Assembly (NCBI GenBank): GCA_019775845.1
Contig: JADQAV010000017.1
Coordinates: forward strand, 744,001-808,000
Reading direction: 5' to 3'
From: Myrmaecium sp. VS I D KN 1
Lineage: Eukaryota; Ascomycota; Dothideomycetes; Valsariales; Valsariaceae
DNA length: 64,000 bases
Below the pieces are notes generated by a model that saw only the letters and a list, made by a program, of their open reading frames with translations, had not been told where the DNA came from and did no database searches. Positions 32,565 through 44,235 of this stretch are shown one piece after another. The translations under genes and the position numbers were made by a program. Positions within the stretch are counted from its first letter, which is position 1; every line of letters starts with the position of its first letter.

Positions 32565-33954
32565 TCACTTCTGAGGCGGATTCTTCACAAACTCAACACC
32601 CTTGTCGATGTTGGTCTTGAGTCCCTCGTATGCCGTCTGGAGCAGCTTCTTCTCGTGCTCGTTCGCCTTGTCCAGCACGTTGACGATCTTCTTCGCGCCA
32701 TCCGGCCCGAGTTCGACCGGAGTCGCGAAGAACTCCAAGCCGCCGGTGGCCTTGGTGATGGCGTCGCCGCCCTCGATGCCCGGGAGGTAGACAAAGGTGG
32801 ACTCCACGATGCCCGACTCACCCTTGGCGGCGCGAATCACCTTCTCGGCGAAGCTGAGGAACGGTCAGTGGTTTGCCACGGAGGGGAAACGGGAGGGAAG
32901 ATCTACCGGAAACCGGCGAACGCCATGGAGAGGGTAGCGGACCCTGCGCCATCTTTGGCCTTGACGACCTCGTCACCGCCGAATTGAACGCCTGAGCCCA
33001 ACCGTCAGCGTTTCGCAGCATCCCCACGGCACGGAAATTTCACTTACGGTGCACCAACTGGTCGATCTTCTCGGAGGGAATGTCGACCTTGGGCTGCGCC
33101 TGGCTGAAGAGCGGGACGATGGTCTCGCCGGAGTGGCCTCCGATCACGGGGATGGTGATCTTGCTGGGGTCGCGCTCGCCGGCGATCTCGGCGACAAAGG
33201 TCTGGGAGCGCACGATGTCGAGGGTGGTGACGCCGAAGAGCTTCTTGGGGTTGAAGACGCCGGCCTTCTTCAGCACCTCGGCGGCGACGGGCACGGTCGA
33301 GTTGACCGGGTTGGAGATGACGAGGATGAAGGCGTTGGGGGCGTAGTCGGCGATGCCCTGGATGAGGTCGCGCACGATGCCGGCGTTGATCTTGAACAGG
33401 TCGTCGCGGGTCATGCCCGGCTTGCCTGATCGGGGAGGGATCGGTCAGCTGGGGTGTTCCGGTTGGGCGCAGTGGCACAGCCTGCGGGGGAGCGGAGGGT
33501 GGCTGCCTTACGGGGAATGCCGGCCGGGATGACAAAGATGTCAGCGCCGGTGAAGGCCTTCTTCATGCCGTCGTCCTTGGGCAGGAAGCCCTGGACTTTC
33601 TGTGAAGCAAGTGGTTTAGCCAGTGAAGCCTGGTCGTCCTCGGAGGGGGACATGGTATTACCGCGGGCGAGGAGATGTGGGAGAGGTCGGCAGCGACGCC
33701 GGGGGTGTTGACGACATCGTAGAGGGCGAGCTCGTCGATGAGCGGGAAGGACTTGAGCAGGAGGGAGAGCGGCTGTGGCAGGTCGGGACGGTCAGCGGGG
33801 AGAGGACGTCGGAGGGCAGGATGAAGGGGCTCCACGAGAGACGGACCTGTCCAATGCCCCCAGAAGCACCGGCGACGACTGCGAAGGATCAGTAAAGGCG
33901 TGTGGGGGAACGGCCCGGGAGCGGGGGTGGGTGTTCGGTACCGGCTTTGACCAT
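32565..33954 (-). CDS. mdhC: Malate dehydrogenase, cytosolic type
   Basis: NAD-dependent malate/oxaloacetate interconversion. Seven exons on the minus strand: 33954-33942, 33878-33847, 33772-33662, 33599-33512, 33425-33048, 32991-32907 and 32853-32565, giving 331 residues. Exon 1 is only 13 nt. The spliced start [21 protein letters not shown] is the NAD-binding Rossmann motif, with no presequence before it. [20 protein letters not shown] carries substrate-binding Arg residues, SNPVNSTVP follows, and [15 protein letters not shown] contains the catalytic His. The C-terminus KNPPQK has no peroxisomal SKL-type signal, so I infer cytosolic location. Donors GTACCG, GTCCGT and GTAGAT are weak, but all junctions restore conserved family sequence. 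Confidence 0.93.
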
Positions 33955-35640
33955 GGTTGCGATGTGAGTGAGTGAGCGAGCTTCGGTCGCTGTTGGAGAA
34001 CGGCTGAGTGGAGAGAAGGAGGATGTGAGAGGTGAGGATAGAGAGAAAGGTGATAGTCGGACGATGGTGGTGCAAGACGAGGTGTGGATGAGAGAGGTCG
34101 TTGAGCTGGACGAGGACGAGGGGGAAGGTTGGGGAAGAAGGAGGGGGGGATGGATGAGAAGCTTTGGGAACGCGGGGGGACAGGGAGGGAGGAAGGAAGG
34201 GAGGGTGGTCGTTGGCGGGGAACGGCTGAGTGTGTGTGTGGGTGTGTATAGGTAGTATGTGAATGCAGCGCAAGAGCTTGGTAAAGGACGTACTACAGTC
34301 TACAGTACAATAGGATCGATGGATAGACCTAAGACAGACCTAGGTAATGTATGGTAAGCTCGGCCGGGGAGGTGCTAGCGGCGGGGTTCCAAGGGGTCCG
34401 TAAGCAGACGAGGTGCGCCCTGGTTGGGCAGCCGAACCGGACGGCCGAAGGGGAGGCGCCGCTGGGCTGCCGTGCTGCTGGGCATTGGGATGGCAATCAT
34501 GATGGCAATCATGATGGAGGAAGAGAGGGAGGGAAGAGGAGAAAGAGAAAGAGAAGAAAGAGGAGTGACAAAGCTACGGGCAGTCGTATTTAGTCGGTCG
34601 GGATTCCTTTAGCTAGGACTCCTCCATCCCTGCCCTGCTTCCTGCTCTCCCCGCGCTCTCGGGTCGATTCGGGTGCCCCGTTCCCCCCGTTTCCCCAGCT
34701 GTGCCAGCCATGTCCGCCGGGGCGAACAGCATTGATTCGATGTGAGTACTTAGGTAGCCAATCGAACTGGGCAGCTGGCACACCGTGGAGGCCCATTCCA
34801 TCTGGAGAAAGGCCCGGCAAGGCTGGCGTTGGCATCCATGATTCACTATCCCTCCCCGCCATGGGAGAGGATGAGGAGGACAGAAAAGCTTCGGAAGACA
34901 TGGGAATATACTACTTGATGATGAGCTACCTGATGTCTGCGCCGGAAACGAACCCACCCATGCCGAGGGAAGAAGGAAACGATGAGAAAAGAAATAAAAT
35001 AAAATCGAGATTGATAATATATCAGAGTATTGAACGGCCCGCCCGAACACCCAACAAAAATCCGAAATGTCTCCATGGCCCATGCCCCACGCCCGCATAT
35101 AGGTGCCAGGTACCATCTCTCCCACTGCCTTCAGTCCAAGTCACTTACTCACTTGATAACAACAAAACAGCACGCCGACTGACTATAGTAATAACAATCA
35201 TGGCAGCAAAAAAAGCAAAAGGTCCGAAAAAGAAGCCACTCCCTCATGATCCAAGCGAAGAGCAAGTGCAGGCTTCTCCACCACAGCATCAGGCTTCTCC
35301 ACCACAGCATCCCATCCCATCCCATCCCGCATCCCTTCCCTTCATCCCAAAATACCCGCATGCAGCAAGTAGCAGCAGACGGAGAACGTATATAAATATA
35401 TCATCCAAAAGAGAACAAAAACAAGCCCATTTCGTATGCGTCACAATACAACCCGCAGATCACGTGATCTCGACCCGATATAAAAAAAGGAAAGAGAAAA
35501 ATAAGGGAAAAAAAGACCTCAGATCGGAGCGAGGTGAGCGCGAAGGTACGCCACCCGCGTTGAAACCGCTCGTAAGGGAGGTAGCAAGTCGAGTCGGAAA
35601 AGAGAAAAACACACACACACACGCTGGACTACCCCGAACT
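33955..35640. other. Intergenic region between malate dehydrogenase and hapE
   Basis: About 1.7 kb. The malate dehydrogenase leader (purine-rich on the plus strand) occupies about 33955-34260. A 21-bp direct repeat containing CTTCTCCACCACAG, followed by CATCCCATCCC runs, lies at about 35270-35330. Open frames here have no coding character. Confidence 0.6.
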
Positions 35641-36976
35641 TCAAGGGCCGACATAGTCTTCCCGCTCGCCCTCGGCGTCGGCGTCCCCGTCCGGGTCGTG
35701 CGTTCGGTACGCTTGGTTCGGATCGCCCGCGCCAGCCTCCGGGCCGCGCTGACCAACCGCGGTGTACATCTGCTGTAGGACCGAAGAAGAAAAAAATCAA
35801 CACCAGTCAGTGATGCTCTGCCTAGGTGCGACGAAGAGAGGGAGTGGCCCTTACCGGTTGCGGCTGCATGCCGTATGCGGAGTACATGTTCTGGTCGAAC
35901 ATCTGAGCCGGAGGCTGTCCGTACGCCGCCGACGGGTTGCCCTGAACCGCCTGGTACATCGCCTGCTGCTGTCGGTAATCCTGCTCTTGCGGCAGATGCT
36001 GACCCATGCCGTACTCAGGCGCCTGCATCGCGTGTTGCGGGTGAACGCCCGGCTGCGGGGGCACCGCGGGCACGCCCGTCGCCCCGGCCGACGCCTGCGC
36101 CGCCGCTGCCGCCGCCGCCGTGGCTTGCGTGTTGCTGCGCTTGCCGTGGCTGTTGGCCTCCTCGCGCGGGACGATGTCGATGAGGAAGTCGAACATGTCC
36201 GACTTGGCGAGCGCGGACGCGATGTCGGACCGCTGCAGCGTCCGCCGCTTGTTCTCCTCCGCGTGTATCCACGCGCGCATCGTGAGCTCGGTGATGAAGA
36301 TGTCGCAGCCCTTGGCGAAGAGGATGGGCGCTTCCGCCGAGATCATCTTCACCTCCGGGTCCGCCTTCATCACCTTCTTGATGCGCGCCAGCGGCAGCTG
36401 GTGCAGCTTGTAGTCATGCTCGTCCGTCTCGAGCTTCGAGATCTGGTGCTGCCAGTACGTGTTGAGGATGTCGCGATACTGGCCGCTGAGGCCTTGGTTG
36501 ACCTGTGTGTGTGCCACGTCAGTCACGACGTCGCGCAGGCGGGAGACAAAGAGGGAAGGAAGATATACGTTCGCCCACGTGCCGGTGAAGAGCTGAGGAT
36601 CCGGCGCGTGGCCTTGGGCGGCAATCTGAACCAAGTATTAGCGGGAGGAATGGGCCGGGTGAACCAAAGCGCGGATGCTCGGAAATGCAGGACGACGTAC
36701 GGAAGCGGAAGCACCTGCAGAGGATCGCGTCCGTTAGCATATGCGCAGTCTGGATGGGGGATGGGATGGATGTAGCTCTCGCGCCCAAGCCCGAAAAGGC
36801 GGTCGAAGGCGGAGCCCGACGAGGAACGCGGACGAGCAGCTGGGTCGCATGGTCGACGTACCGTAGTGGCCTCCATTGGATAGATCATAGACCGGGTTGC
36901 CGTTCTGGCCGTCATAGCGACGAGCGGCGGGTTGGCGCTTTTGTTGGCCGTGAACCTGAAGGTTGGAGGGATCCAT
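35641..36976 (-). CDS. hapE: CCAAT-binding factor subunit HapE / NF-YC, with a 14-nt microexon
   Basis: HapE pairs with HapC through a histone fold and joins HapB to bind CCAAT boxes. Exons on the minus strand are 36976-36862, 36714-36701 (14 nt), 36625-36569, 36502-35855 and 35772-35641, giving 321 residues. [20 protein letters not shown] is the fungal N-terminus. The microexon adds GASAS before [11 protein letters not shown]; both its introns have perfect GTACGT donors and GCTAA-type branch sites. The histone fold contains [38 protein letters not shown] and [21 protein letters not shown] Gln/Pro/Ala-rich tail follows, and a final exon encodes an acidic Asp/Glu end. The gene looks intact; the long plus-strand frame across it is antisense. 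Confidence 0.93.
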
Positions 36977-39166
36977 GTCGTAGCGGTTCGTACACCGGGT
37001 GGCAGTCGCAGGCCGCTGACCATCCGCCGATCCGAGAGCTGGGAAGGCGATACCGAGTATGGGCGAATGGGCGAGGGTGCAGGGCAAGCGAAAGGGCAGT
37101 CAGGAACAATTGATGTCGAATCGGCAAAGAGTGGGCCTGGAGCGGTTTGCCTGGATGATGTTTGGTCGTGGCCGTGGCCGGGGGAGGTGTGTGTTGGGTG
37201 GGTGTTGGAGAGGTCGGAGGTGGCGCCAGAAGATGCGGTCTGCACTTTTTCGCGTGCGCGAAGGGCGAGGACGAGCCCACACCGCGACCGAAGCCTGCCG
37301 AATCAGGCTGGGAGGGAACGGCGCAGGCGCGGGGGCGATGGATGAGGGAACCTTCTTTCTCCTCGTGAGTAACAATGCTTTCTCCTGTTCTCTCGCGCTC
37401 TCTTTCTTTCTCTCTCTCTCTCTCGCAGGTTATGCAGTGTCTGGAGGGACGGAAAACATGGTGTTTACCTACGGTGCGCGGTCGGCCACCAATTGACGTA
37501 TGGCCGGCGGATCGGGCTGGACAGCTCGGGCTGGGTCGCGCCTTGTTGGAGGGTTCGCCCACGGACGACGCGAGGGTGGAGCACGAGTGACCAGCGGCAA
37601 ATCAGCGTCGTCAAACCGTTCGAGTCGGCCAGAAGCAGCGAACCAGCTTTCAGCGCCGTTCGGGAACGCGATCTGACAGAAACGGTCCCCGGTCGCGGTG
37701 GTGGCCGCTCGTCGAACTCACTCGTCCCGAGCACGACGGAACAATCGCGCTCCGGGGGGAACAGGTGGATGCTGAACGCCTTGCGCTCTCGGGGCGGGGG
37801 TGGGACCAAAGATGCGCCCGCAAAGCTGTGAACCGGTGATGTACGCGGCTGGCTTGCTTGCTTGGGACCGTAACGTGAGCAACGATGCTGGCTGGATCGA
37901 CGCGGATGGGAACAAAACAACGAAACCACTGTCAGTCACTCACGTCCGAGCAAGCAGAGAGGAATGACGGCAATGGCGATAGGCGATAGCGGTGGAGATA
38001 ATAGTGGAAGTGGATAAGGGCACGATGAATGGAAAGACCGTCTTCCCACCCCATCTCCCGTCCACCATCCTCCCGTTCTTATAGGAGGGAGCGGTTCTCA
38101 CAGGGCATGAGGGCAAGGCTTCGTCCCAGCTAGGGGCCATGACAGCACACAAATCTCGCGCAGCGTTCAAGGAGCAGCGTCAACTTCAGAAGAAGCCCCG
38201 TCTCTCGATCTAGTTATGAGCAGATCCTCGCCGTCCTTCCTACCAGTCCTCCCGCAGTTCGATCAACGCGGCCGGCAGGGCTCTTCCCATCGCCGCGGAT
38301 CTGAGGGGGTCCCCCGCGACGGAGGTGTGAGTGCAAAGCATCCAGATTGGTTCGGAGAGGATGCTCACGCTTCTCGACACTCGTCGGTGGTACCAGGTCC
38401 TCATGCATGAGGAGACTTGTAATTGATGAGTTGTTCATCCTCTCTATCTCCCTCTCTCTCTACCTCTCCCAGGTGCAACGCCCTGAACGAGGCTGGTGAC
38501 AGCCACCAGCTCGCTCGTGCCGTCACGGAAACGAAGCAGGCGATCTCGATCATTTTCTGCTACAGAGAGGCCGGTGAGCCAGCTCATCGGCAGGGCTCAC
38601 CGTGAGACGGATGTTCGATCGGACAGCAGAAGTCGCCTCGGTCCTGTCTTGAAGGCTGAGACAATGTAGAGGTACCTGAGGAGGCTGACGAGGGGCTGAC
38701 GAGGGGGAAGTTGGATGTGAGGACGGGTGGGCAGACAAGGCAGTAGGAACGTGAAGGAATGGGGCCGGCTGCATCGCATTCATGACGGCCTCTGCCCATC
38801 TCCCGAACACGATATGCAGCGCTACGTAGGAGTAGGAATTCTCATCAGATGATGTTCGATCGTCGTCTTTCCCAATGGGAAGGTGGATGTTCTGGTTTGC
38901 TTGTTTGCTTGCTTGCTTGCTTGCTTGTACTCGCAGACCAGGACCCTGGCATGGCCGGGGGGTCGAAGGACGACCAGCGTCGGCTATCGCGGCGATTGGT
39001 GGGGCGAGACGGTACTTTGGTACCTCCCGAGGGGGGGTCAGCGCCCGGACCACCGGAGGCCCGTTCAGGTTTTTCCGGCCGAAGCTGCTCGCCTCGTCGA
39101 ACTAGAAATTTTGGTCCATCCGAGCTCCCAACCTTTTCGCCCTCTCCAACTGCAGGACAGTTCGCC
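36977..39166. other. Divergent upstream region of hapE and fcf2
   Basis: About 2.2 kb with several short overlapping frames, none with coding character. It contains a CT-rich tract at about 37395-37430 and a TTGC microsatellite at about 38898-38928. A long hapE leader probably occupies the left part. A small unrecognised gene cannot be excluded. Confidence 0.5.
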
Positions 39167-40111
39167 ATGGCGGTCTCAACACACGCCCCGCCCCAGGCCA
39201 TGGACCTGGATCATCTCCTCGGTGACGATGAAGACCTGTCCGACGCCCAGGTTCAGCAGCTGCTGAAAGATGCGGAAGAGCGCCTGCGCGCCCAGGCCAC
39301 GTCAACCCAGCTTGCCGAGATTCAGTCTGCTGCCAGCTTCAAGTTCCCCAGGCTGAATCCTGGCGAGCTGGAAAGGCCCTACGTTCAGGCTGACGGTGAC
39401 GTCGCTCGCGTAGATCAATCTCGGTTGCTTGACAAGAAGGATCGGGAGCTTTCGAACCACATCCGCAAAGTCGAAGACCCCGTCCTGGTCAAGCAGAAAA
39501 GAGCGGAGGTACGTTCAAACCCTATTCGGAATCCACTGCATCATCCCTTGCCTATGAGGAAAATATTCCCAATTTTCTTTCCTTGAGCAGACTCGGGCCC
39601 CGTCTTGGCGGCCTTCCTGCACCACTGAGAGTTTTCTTTTCATAGTTACTCTGAGGCACCACCTGAATATCTCGATCATGTCACTCCTCCGAGATTTTCG
39701 CGCATGCTGACTTTGCATCTGCAGGAAAAGAAGGCAACCGCTGGTCCGCAATGGTTCAACCTGCCCAAGACCGACCTTACCCCTGAACTCAAGCGTGATC
39801 TGCAACTACTCAAGATGCGTAACGTTCTCGATCCCAAGCGTCACTACAAGAAGGACAACAGCAAGACGCTCGCTCCAGAGTACTCCCAAGTCGGCACCAT
39901 CATCGAAGGTCCGACGGAGTACTTCAGTGCACGGCTGCAGAACAAGGAGAGGAAGAAGACGTTCGTGGAAGAGGTCCTGGCTGGGGAGGAAGAGACAGGT
40001 CGCTTCAAGTCGAAGTACAGTGAAGTCCAGTCTGTCAAGACGAGCGGAAAGAAGGCCTATTACAAGGCGTTGAAGGCGAAGAGGAAGTCTGGAGGCATTC
40101 GCAAAGGATGA
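39167..40111 (+). CDS. FCF2: rRNA-processing protein Fcf2
   Basis: Fcf2 is a nucleolar factor needed for early cleavages of pre-rRNA to 18S in the SSU processome. Two exons, 39167-39508 and 39725-40111, flank a 216-bp intron (GTACGT, CTGAC, CAG, phase 0), giving 242 residues. The N-terminal half is acidic and helical (MDLDHLLGDDEDLSDAQVQQ). The C-terminal Fcf2 domain at about 120-225 has AGPQWFNLPKTDLTPELKRD, LKMRNVLDPKRHYKKD and PTEYFSARLQNKERKKTFVE, then a Lys-rich tail ending GGIRKG. The start MAVSTHAPP is chosen as the first ATG with coding character; the frame is open further upstream but reads as leader. Confidence 0.9.
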
Positions 40112-40986
40112 GCAGTCGGTCAATGTTCCTGGCCTTTGTCCACACCTTTCGCGAGAGTTGGAAGATACTCTCCGGGATCCTCATCCCAACTCATCGAAGC
40201 CAATCAATCGCTTCAGGGAACGCCGCGTAGGCAGTTTTGAATGATACCCCACATAGTCATGCCATGGAATAGCTACGTCGACAGCTATACCTGGCATGTG
40301 TGCGCGAGCATAGCAGCAATACATCAGAGCGATACAGCACCTTCTAAAACTTTGCCATCTTGATAACCGTGCTTGCCTTTGCTTTTCCCTCGTTTGACAA
40401 CACGAGAGTTCCCGCTTGCGCCGAGCCACCAATGTGATACGTGCAACTGCCCTTACTGGTCAACGACACTGATACATGGCAAAAATATTAGAGGGCCATC
40501 CAATAGCTCTCCTTATTCTTGTTAATACGTTGACACGAAGGAAGATTGTACATACGGAGGCGCTTTCGTAGTTGCCCAGCTCTCTAAGGTCTTGGCATCT
40601 GAGATGATACATCGCTCGATAAGTTAAGTCGATGTAACAACACCTTTCAATCCCACCAAGAGTTCTTCAAGCACTGCGCAAGGGTCACTAGAGCCAGAGC
40701 CCATAACTCCATCAGAGCCTTGATCTGTTTCCGCGATTCATTGGGTCCTCAAATCATTCTTTTCGAGAGCTCACGCGCCGGTGGCATTTCTCCTATCTGG
40801 AAAAGAATTATGTCTGTCGAAATACAGATCGCACATTGTCTCTGCCCGTCATAAACACGCAAGAGCATCTATTATCTCTCCCTTTATTCGACGACCCATC
40901 TCCAGTGTTCTCTTATTTGTCTACCGTCATTCCAAATCCATGTTCTCCATCTCGTTACCGGCCTATCTATCTCTTCTCGGTCACGC
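40112..40986. other. Intergenic region between fcf2 and the antiporter gene
   Basis: About 870 bp. Nothing beyond the presumed fcf2 3' UTR and the antiporter leader is seen. Confidence 0.6.
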
Positions 40987-42897
40987 ATGATGACCACAAC
41001 CACCAGCACCAGCGCCGCCCTCCCCTACAGCGAACCCACCATCCCCACCGTCCTCACCCTCGCCTCCTTCCTCCTCCTCCTCAACACCCTCAACCACACT
41101 CTCAACCGCCTCCTCTCCTGCGGCCTCCTCGCACAGCTCCTCCTCGGCACCGCCTACGGCACCCCGGGCGCCGGCCTGCTCACCACCGGCACCCAAACCT
41201 CCCTCACCCAGCTCGGCTACGTGGGGCTCATCCTGCTCGTGTACGAGGGCGGCCTCGCGACCGCGCTGCCCGCCCTGCGCGCGAACCTGCCCCTCTGCGC
41301 CGCGGTCGCGGCTACGGGCGTCGGCGTGCCGTTCGCGCTGTCCTTTGCGGTCGTGCCGGTGCTGCGCCCTGGCGCGGCGGGTCTGCCGGCGTTTGCGGCG
41401 GGGGCTGCGCTGTGCAGTACGAGTTTGGGCACGACGTTTGCGGTGCTGAGCGCGGCGGGGTTGGGCGGGACGAGGCTTGGGGTGGTGCTGAGTGGGGCGG
41501 CGATGATGGATGATGTGGTGGGGTTGGTGGTGGTGAAGGTTATTGGGGAGTTGGGTGGGCGGGCGGCGGGCGAGGTGTCGGCGGCGGCGGTGCTGAGGCC
41601 GGTGTTGGTGTCGGTGGGTTTTGCGGTGGGTGTTCCGCTGGGATGTTGGGGGATTGTGCGGCCGTTGATGAGGTGGGTTTGGAGGGCGAGGGAGAGGTGT
41701 CCGCGGGTTGGTGGGTGGTTGAGGGCGAGGGAGTGTGCGCTGGTGGTGCATGTGCTGGTCTTGGTGGGACTGGTGGCGGCGAGCGGGTGGGCGGGGACGT
41801 CGGATTTGTTCGCTGCTTATCTGGCGGGTGCAGCGATTACCTGGTGGGACGGAGAGTCGGAACGCCTGAAGGCACAGGCGATTGAGCAAGATCGGGAGAA
41901 CAGAGGGCGGACGGGTGAACATGGTGGATCGATTGCATCCTCTTCTGAGTCCGGTGGACATGACGTCTCGACGTCTATCACTGAAACGGCAGAGGAAGGC
42001 GATACCACTGGTGTCGCCATCTACGAAAGCTACCTCGCCCCGGCCGACAATCGCATCCTCAAACCATTCTTCTTCGCCTCCATCGGCTTCTCCATCCCCG
42101 TCACGCGCATGTTCGAGGGGCAGATCGTGTGGAAGGGGGTGGTGTACGCGGTGTTCATGCTTATTGGCAAGCTGGCGTGCGGCATCTGGCTAGTCAGGTT
42201 CCAAGTGCCGTATCCGGCTGCGCTGGGTGAGGTCGCGAGGAAGCTGAGGGGGTGGATCAGGATGCCTTGTTTGTGGGGGGTATGGGGAAGGGGGAGGGAG
42301 GGGAAGGGGAAGAAGGGGAAGAACCAGGAGGAGGAAAAGAAAGAGACAAAGAAGGAGAAGAAGGAGGGAGAACATGAGGGTAAAAATGCGGCCGGACCTC
42401 CGTCACCCGCTGTGTTGAGTGAGGGCACTGTCACCGAAGGAGAGCAGCCTCCATTGAGTTCTCACGCCTCCGACGTCGATGACCGCCGCGGTGAACGACC
42501 TGAAGTTGAAGCGGATGCCACTCGAGAGAGTCTGAACACTCCGCCAGCATCGCCAGCATCACCAGCACCATCACACCGGCACACCGACCCGCCCAAGCCC
42601 TCAAAGCCTCTATCTCTCTACCCCGCCAGCATCCTCGGCCTTGCCATGGTGGCCCGCGGCGAGGTCGGTTTTCTGATCTCCAGCGTCGCAGAAGCCAAGG
42701 GCGTTTTCTCTAGCAGCGACGGCGACACCTCCGCTTCGGATGACGAGCTGTTCCTCATCGTCACCTGGGCGATTGTGCTCTGTACCCTGGCTGGTCCTGT
42801 GGGAGTTGGGGCGTTGGTCAGAAGGCTGAGGGCACTGGAGAAGAGGAGGGGAGAGGGAGGTCAGCGGGAGGTGCTGGGGGTTTGGGGGGTGGAGTAG
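40987..42897 (+). CDS. Monovalent cation/proton antiporter (Na+/H+ exchanger domain, KefB-like)
   Basis: An uninterrupted frame of 636 residues. Residues about 20-285 carry many hydrophobic helices of the cation/proton antiporter fold, with conserved-looking AQLLLGTAYGTPG and LGYVGLILLVYEGGL. The DD pair in SGAAMMDDVVGLVVV near residue 174 matches the usual acidic ion-binding motif of electrogenic members. Further helices lie at about 360-400 and 540-620, including ILGLAMVARGEVGFLISSVAEAKG. A long charged loop (about 425-530, Lys/Glu/Gly-rich, no hydrophobic stretch) interrupts the membrane part. It presumably exchanges Na+ or K+ for H+ at the plasma membrane or an organelle; substrate and site are inference. 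Either ATG at 40987 or 40990 could start. Codons are C-rich early and G-rich later. Confidence 0.85.
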   Translation: MMTTTTSTSAALPYSEPTIPTVLTLASFLLLLNTLNHTLNRLLSCGLLAQLLLGTAYGTPGAGLLTTGTQTSLTQLGYVGLILLVYEGGLATALPALRANLPLCAAVAATGVGVPFALSFAVVPVLRPGAAGLPAFAAGAALCSTSLGTTFAVLSAAGLGGTRLGVVLSGAAMMDDVVGLVVVKVIGELGGRAAGEVSAAAVLRPVLVSVGFAVGVPLGCWGIVRPLMRWVWRARERCPRVGGWLRARECALVVHVLVLVGLVAASGWAGTSDLFAAYLAGAAITWWDGESERLKAQAIEQDRENRGRTGEHGGSIASSSESGGHDVSTSITETAEEGDTTGVAIYESYLAPADNRILKPFFFASIGFSIPVTRMFEGQIVWKGVVYAVFMLIGKLACGIWLVRFQVPYPAALGEVARKLRGWIRMPCLWGVWGRGREGKGKKGKNQEEEKKETKKEKKEGEHEGKNAAGPPSPAVLSEGTVTEGEQPPLSSHASDVDDRRGERPEVEADATRESLNTPPASPASPAPSHRHTDPPKPSKPLSLYPASILGLAMVARGEVGFLISSVAEAKGVFSSSDGDTSASDDELFLIVTWAIVLCTLAGPVGVGALVRRLRALEKRRGEGGQREVLGVWGVE

Positions 42898-44235
42898 AAG
42901 TGCATGGACAGTGAGTAGACGGAGCTGGTATACATGAAATACTACTGCTACCTATTGTATTGTAGTAGAAAGGTCTCTACCCAATTCCGTTCCCTTGAGG
43001 TGATCAACCGTCTGCTTCTGGTCGAGCGTCTGCCTTTTCGATTGCTATGGCAGAGCCTTGGCATTGCTTGGGCATCGTCAAACGTCAAACGTCCAACGTC
43101 AACGACAACGACGACGTCCGGCACCGTACTTCTCCGTTTGTCTTTTCCTTCCAGCAGTCAAACGTCCGTCAGTCGTGTCGTGAACGCTTTGTTGTTTCTC
43201 ACTTACCGTGATCTCATCAGTCGTCTGTCTCTGTATAAATCTCTGTTTCTCCGTCTTCTCTTCGCGTGGCAGTCTTCTTCGTCAGTCCATATCATCTTGC
43301 TCTATATACATATTCGCATCTCTCTTCCTTCCTTGCAAGGCCTTTTCTCAGTAGCCTGTAGCATGTTCGAATCTCTCCTCTGTGGCCTTGGGCCCAGTTT
43401 CTCTCGCGTCATCGCCATATTGGTCGCGCTCACACCGTCGAAGTATCTCTGTCTTTTCGCATCCGTGGGATTCATTCAGGCTTGCATATAATGCGCGTGC
43501 CCCCATATTGGGAGTCCGTTCTCTTCGCGACTCTCATTTCTCATCGTGCGGTTACTTGATAACCACGCAGCCCGTGACCTTAACCAGCCTCAGTGCTTTC
43601 GGTAGCGAAGGCAAGAGCAATACACACTGCTCGACCTGTAGGCGTTTACGACGGTCACGATGGCTTGCATATTCGCTAGGAGGGTTAGATGAAAACGCGC
43701 TGAGAATGTGCTTTACGGTCATCGTGGGACCGGGCCTCCACCACTACGAGCCATGTTGAGTGACTGTTTCCTAAAGTTATAGATCATGCCTTGCAAAGAG
43801 CCACTTTCCTTTTCGTCGACACTCAAAGGTTCCTGCAGATCTGGCGTCCTCCTGTCCAATCTCTTGATCGCTATTTTCAAGTTGGTGTGGTTTCCGTGCT
43901 GCAGTCTCCTTCACATGCGCACCTTTCACGCTTGCACTGTTGTCATCGCAGTTCTGGTTCCGTTCCAGTCACGGCCAAACTGGTCTCCCGTGACCGTCGG
44001 TACTGTCGCCTCTCGACAAAAGCACACTCTGCTTCGTGATCCTTCGTCTTTTCAACACCGTCGTCTCCATACACGAAGCTTACGTCCGCAACCAAGACAA
44101 CTGCTCTACAAGCATTCCATTGCGACGATATACACGCTTTTTTCCCGCGACATACACACACACATCTCCGTCCATCCTTCCTACCCCATTCTTTCTCCTT
44201 TGGCCACCGAGCCCAACTCTCTCTCGACGATCAAG
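42898..44235. other. Intergenic region and leader of the 44236 gene
   Basis: About 1.3 kb. Near 43075-43130 the motif CGTCAAACGTCAAACGTCC and relatives recur, followed by CGACAACGACGACG. Plus-strand frames (42934-43491 and 43786-44607) run through pyrimidine-rich leader and across the intron of the next gene, and look non-coding. Confidence 0.5.

Noticed and set aside
35762-36775. 337-codon plus-strand open frame
   Set aside because: Antisense to hapE; no family features.
37465-39053. Minus-strand frames in the hapE-fcf2 interval as additional genes
   Set aside because: Arg/Ser/Pro-rich with no conserved motif; they overlap other frames of similar length.
40981-41961. 326-codon minus-strand frame, Arg/Pro/His-rich
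   Set aside because: Antisense to the hydrophobic antiporter helices.
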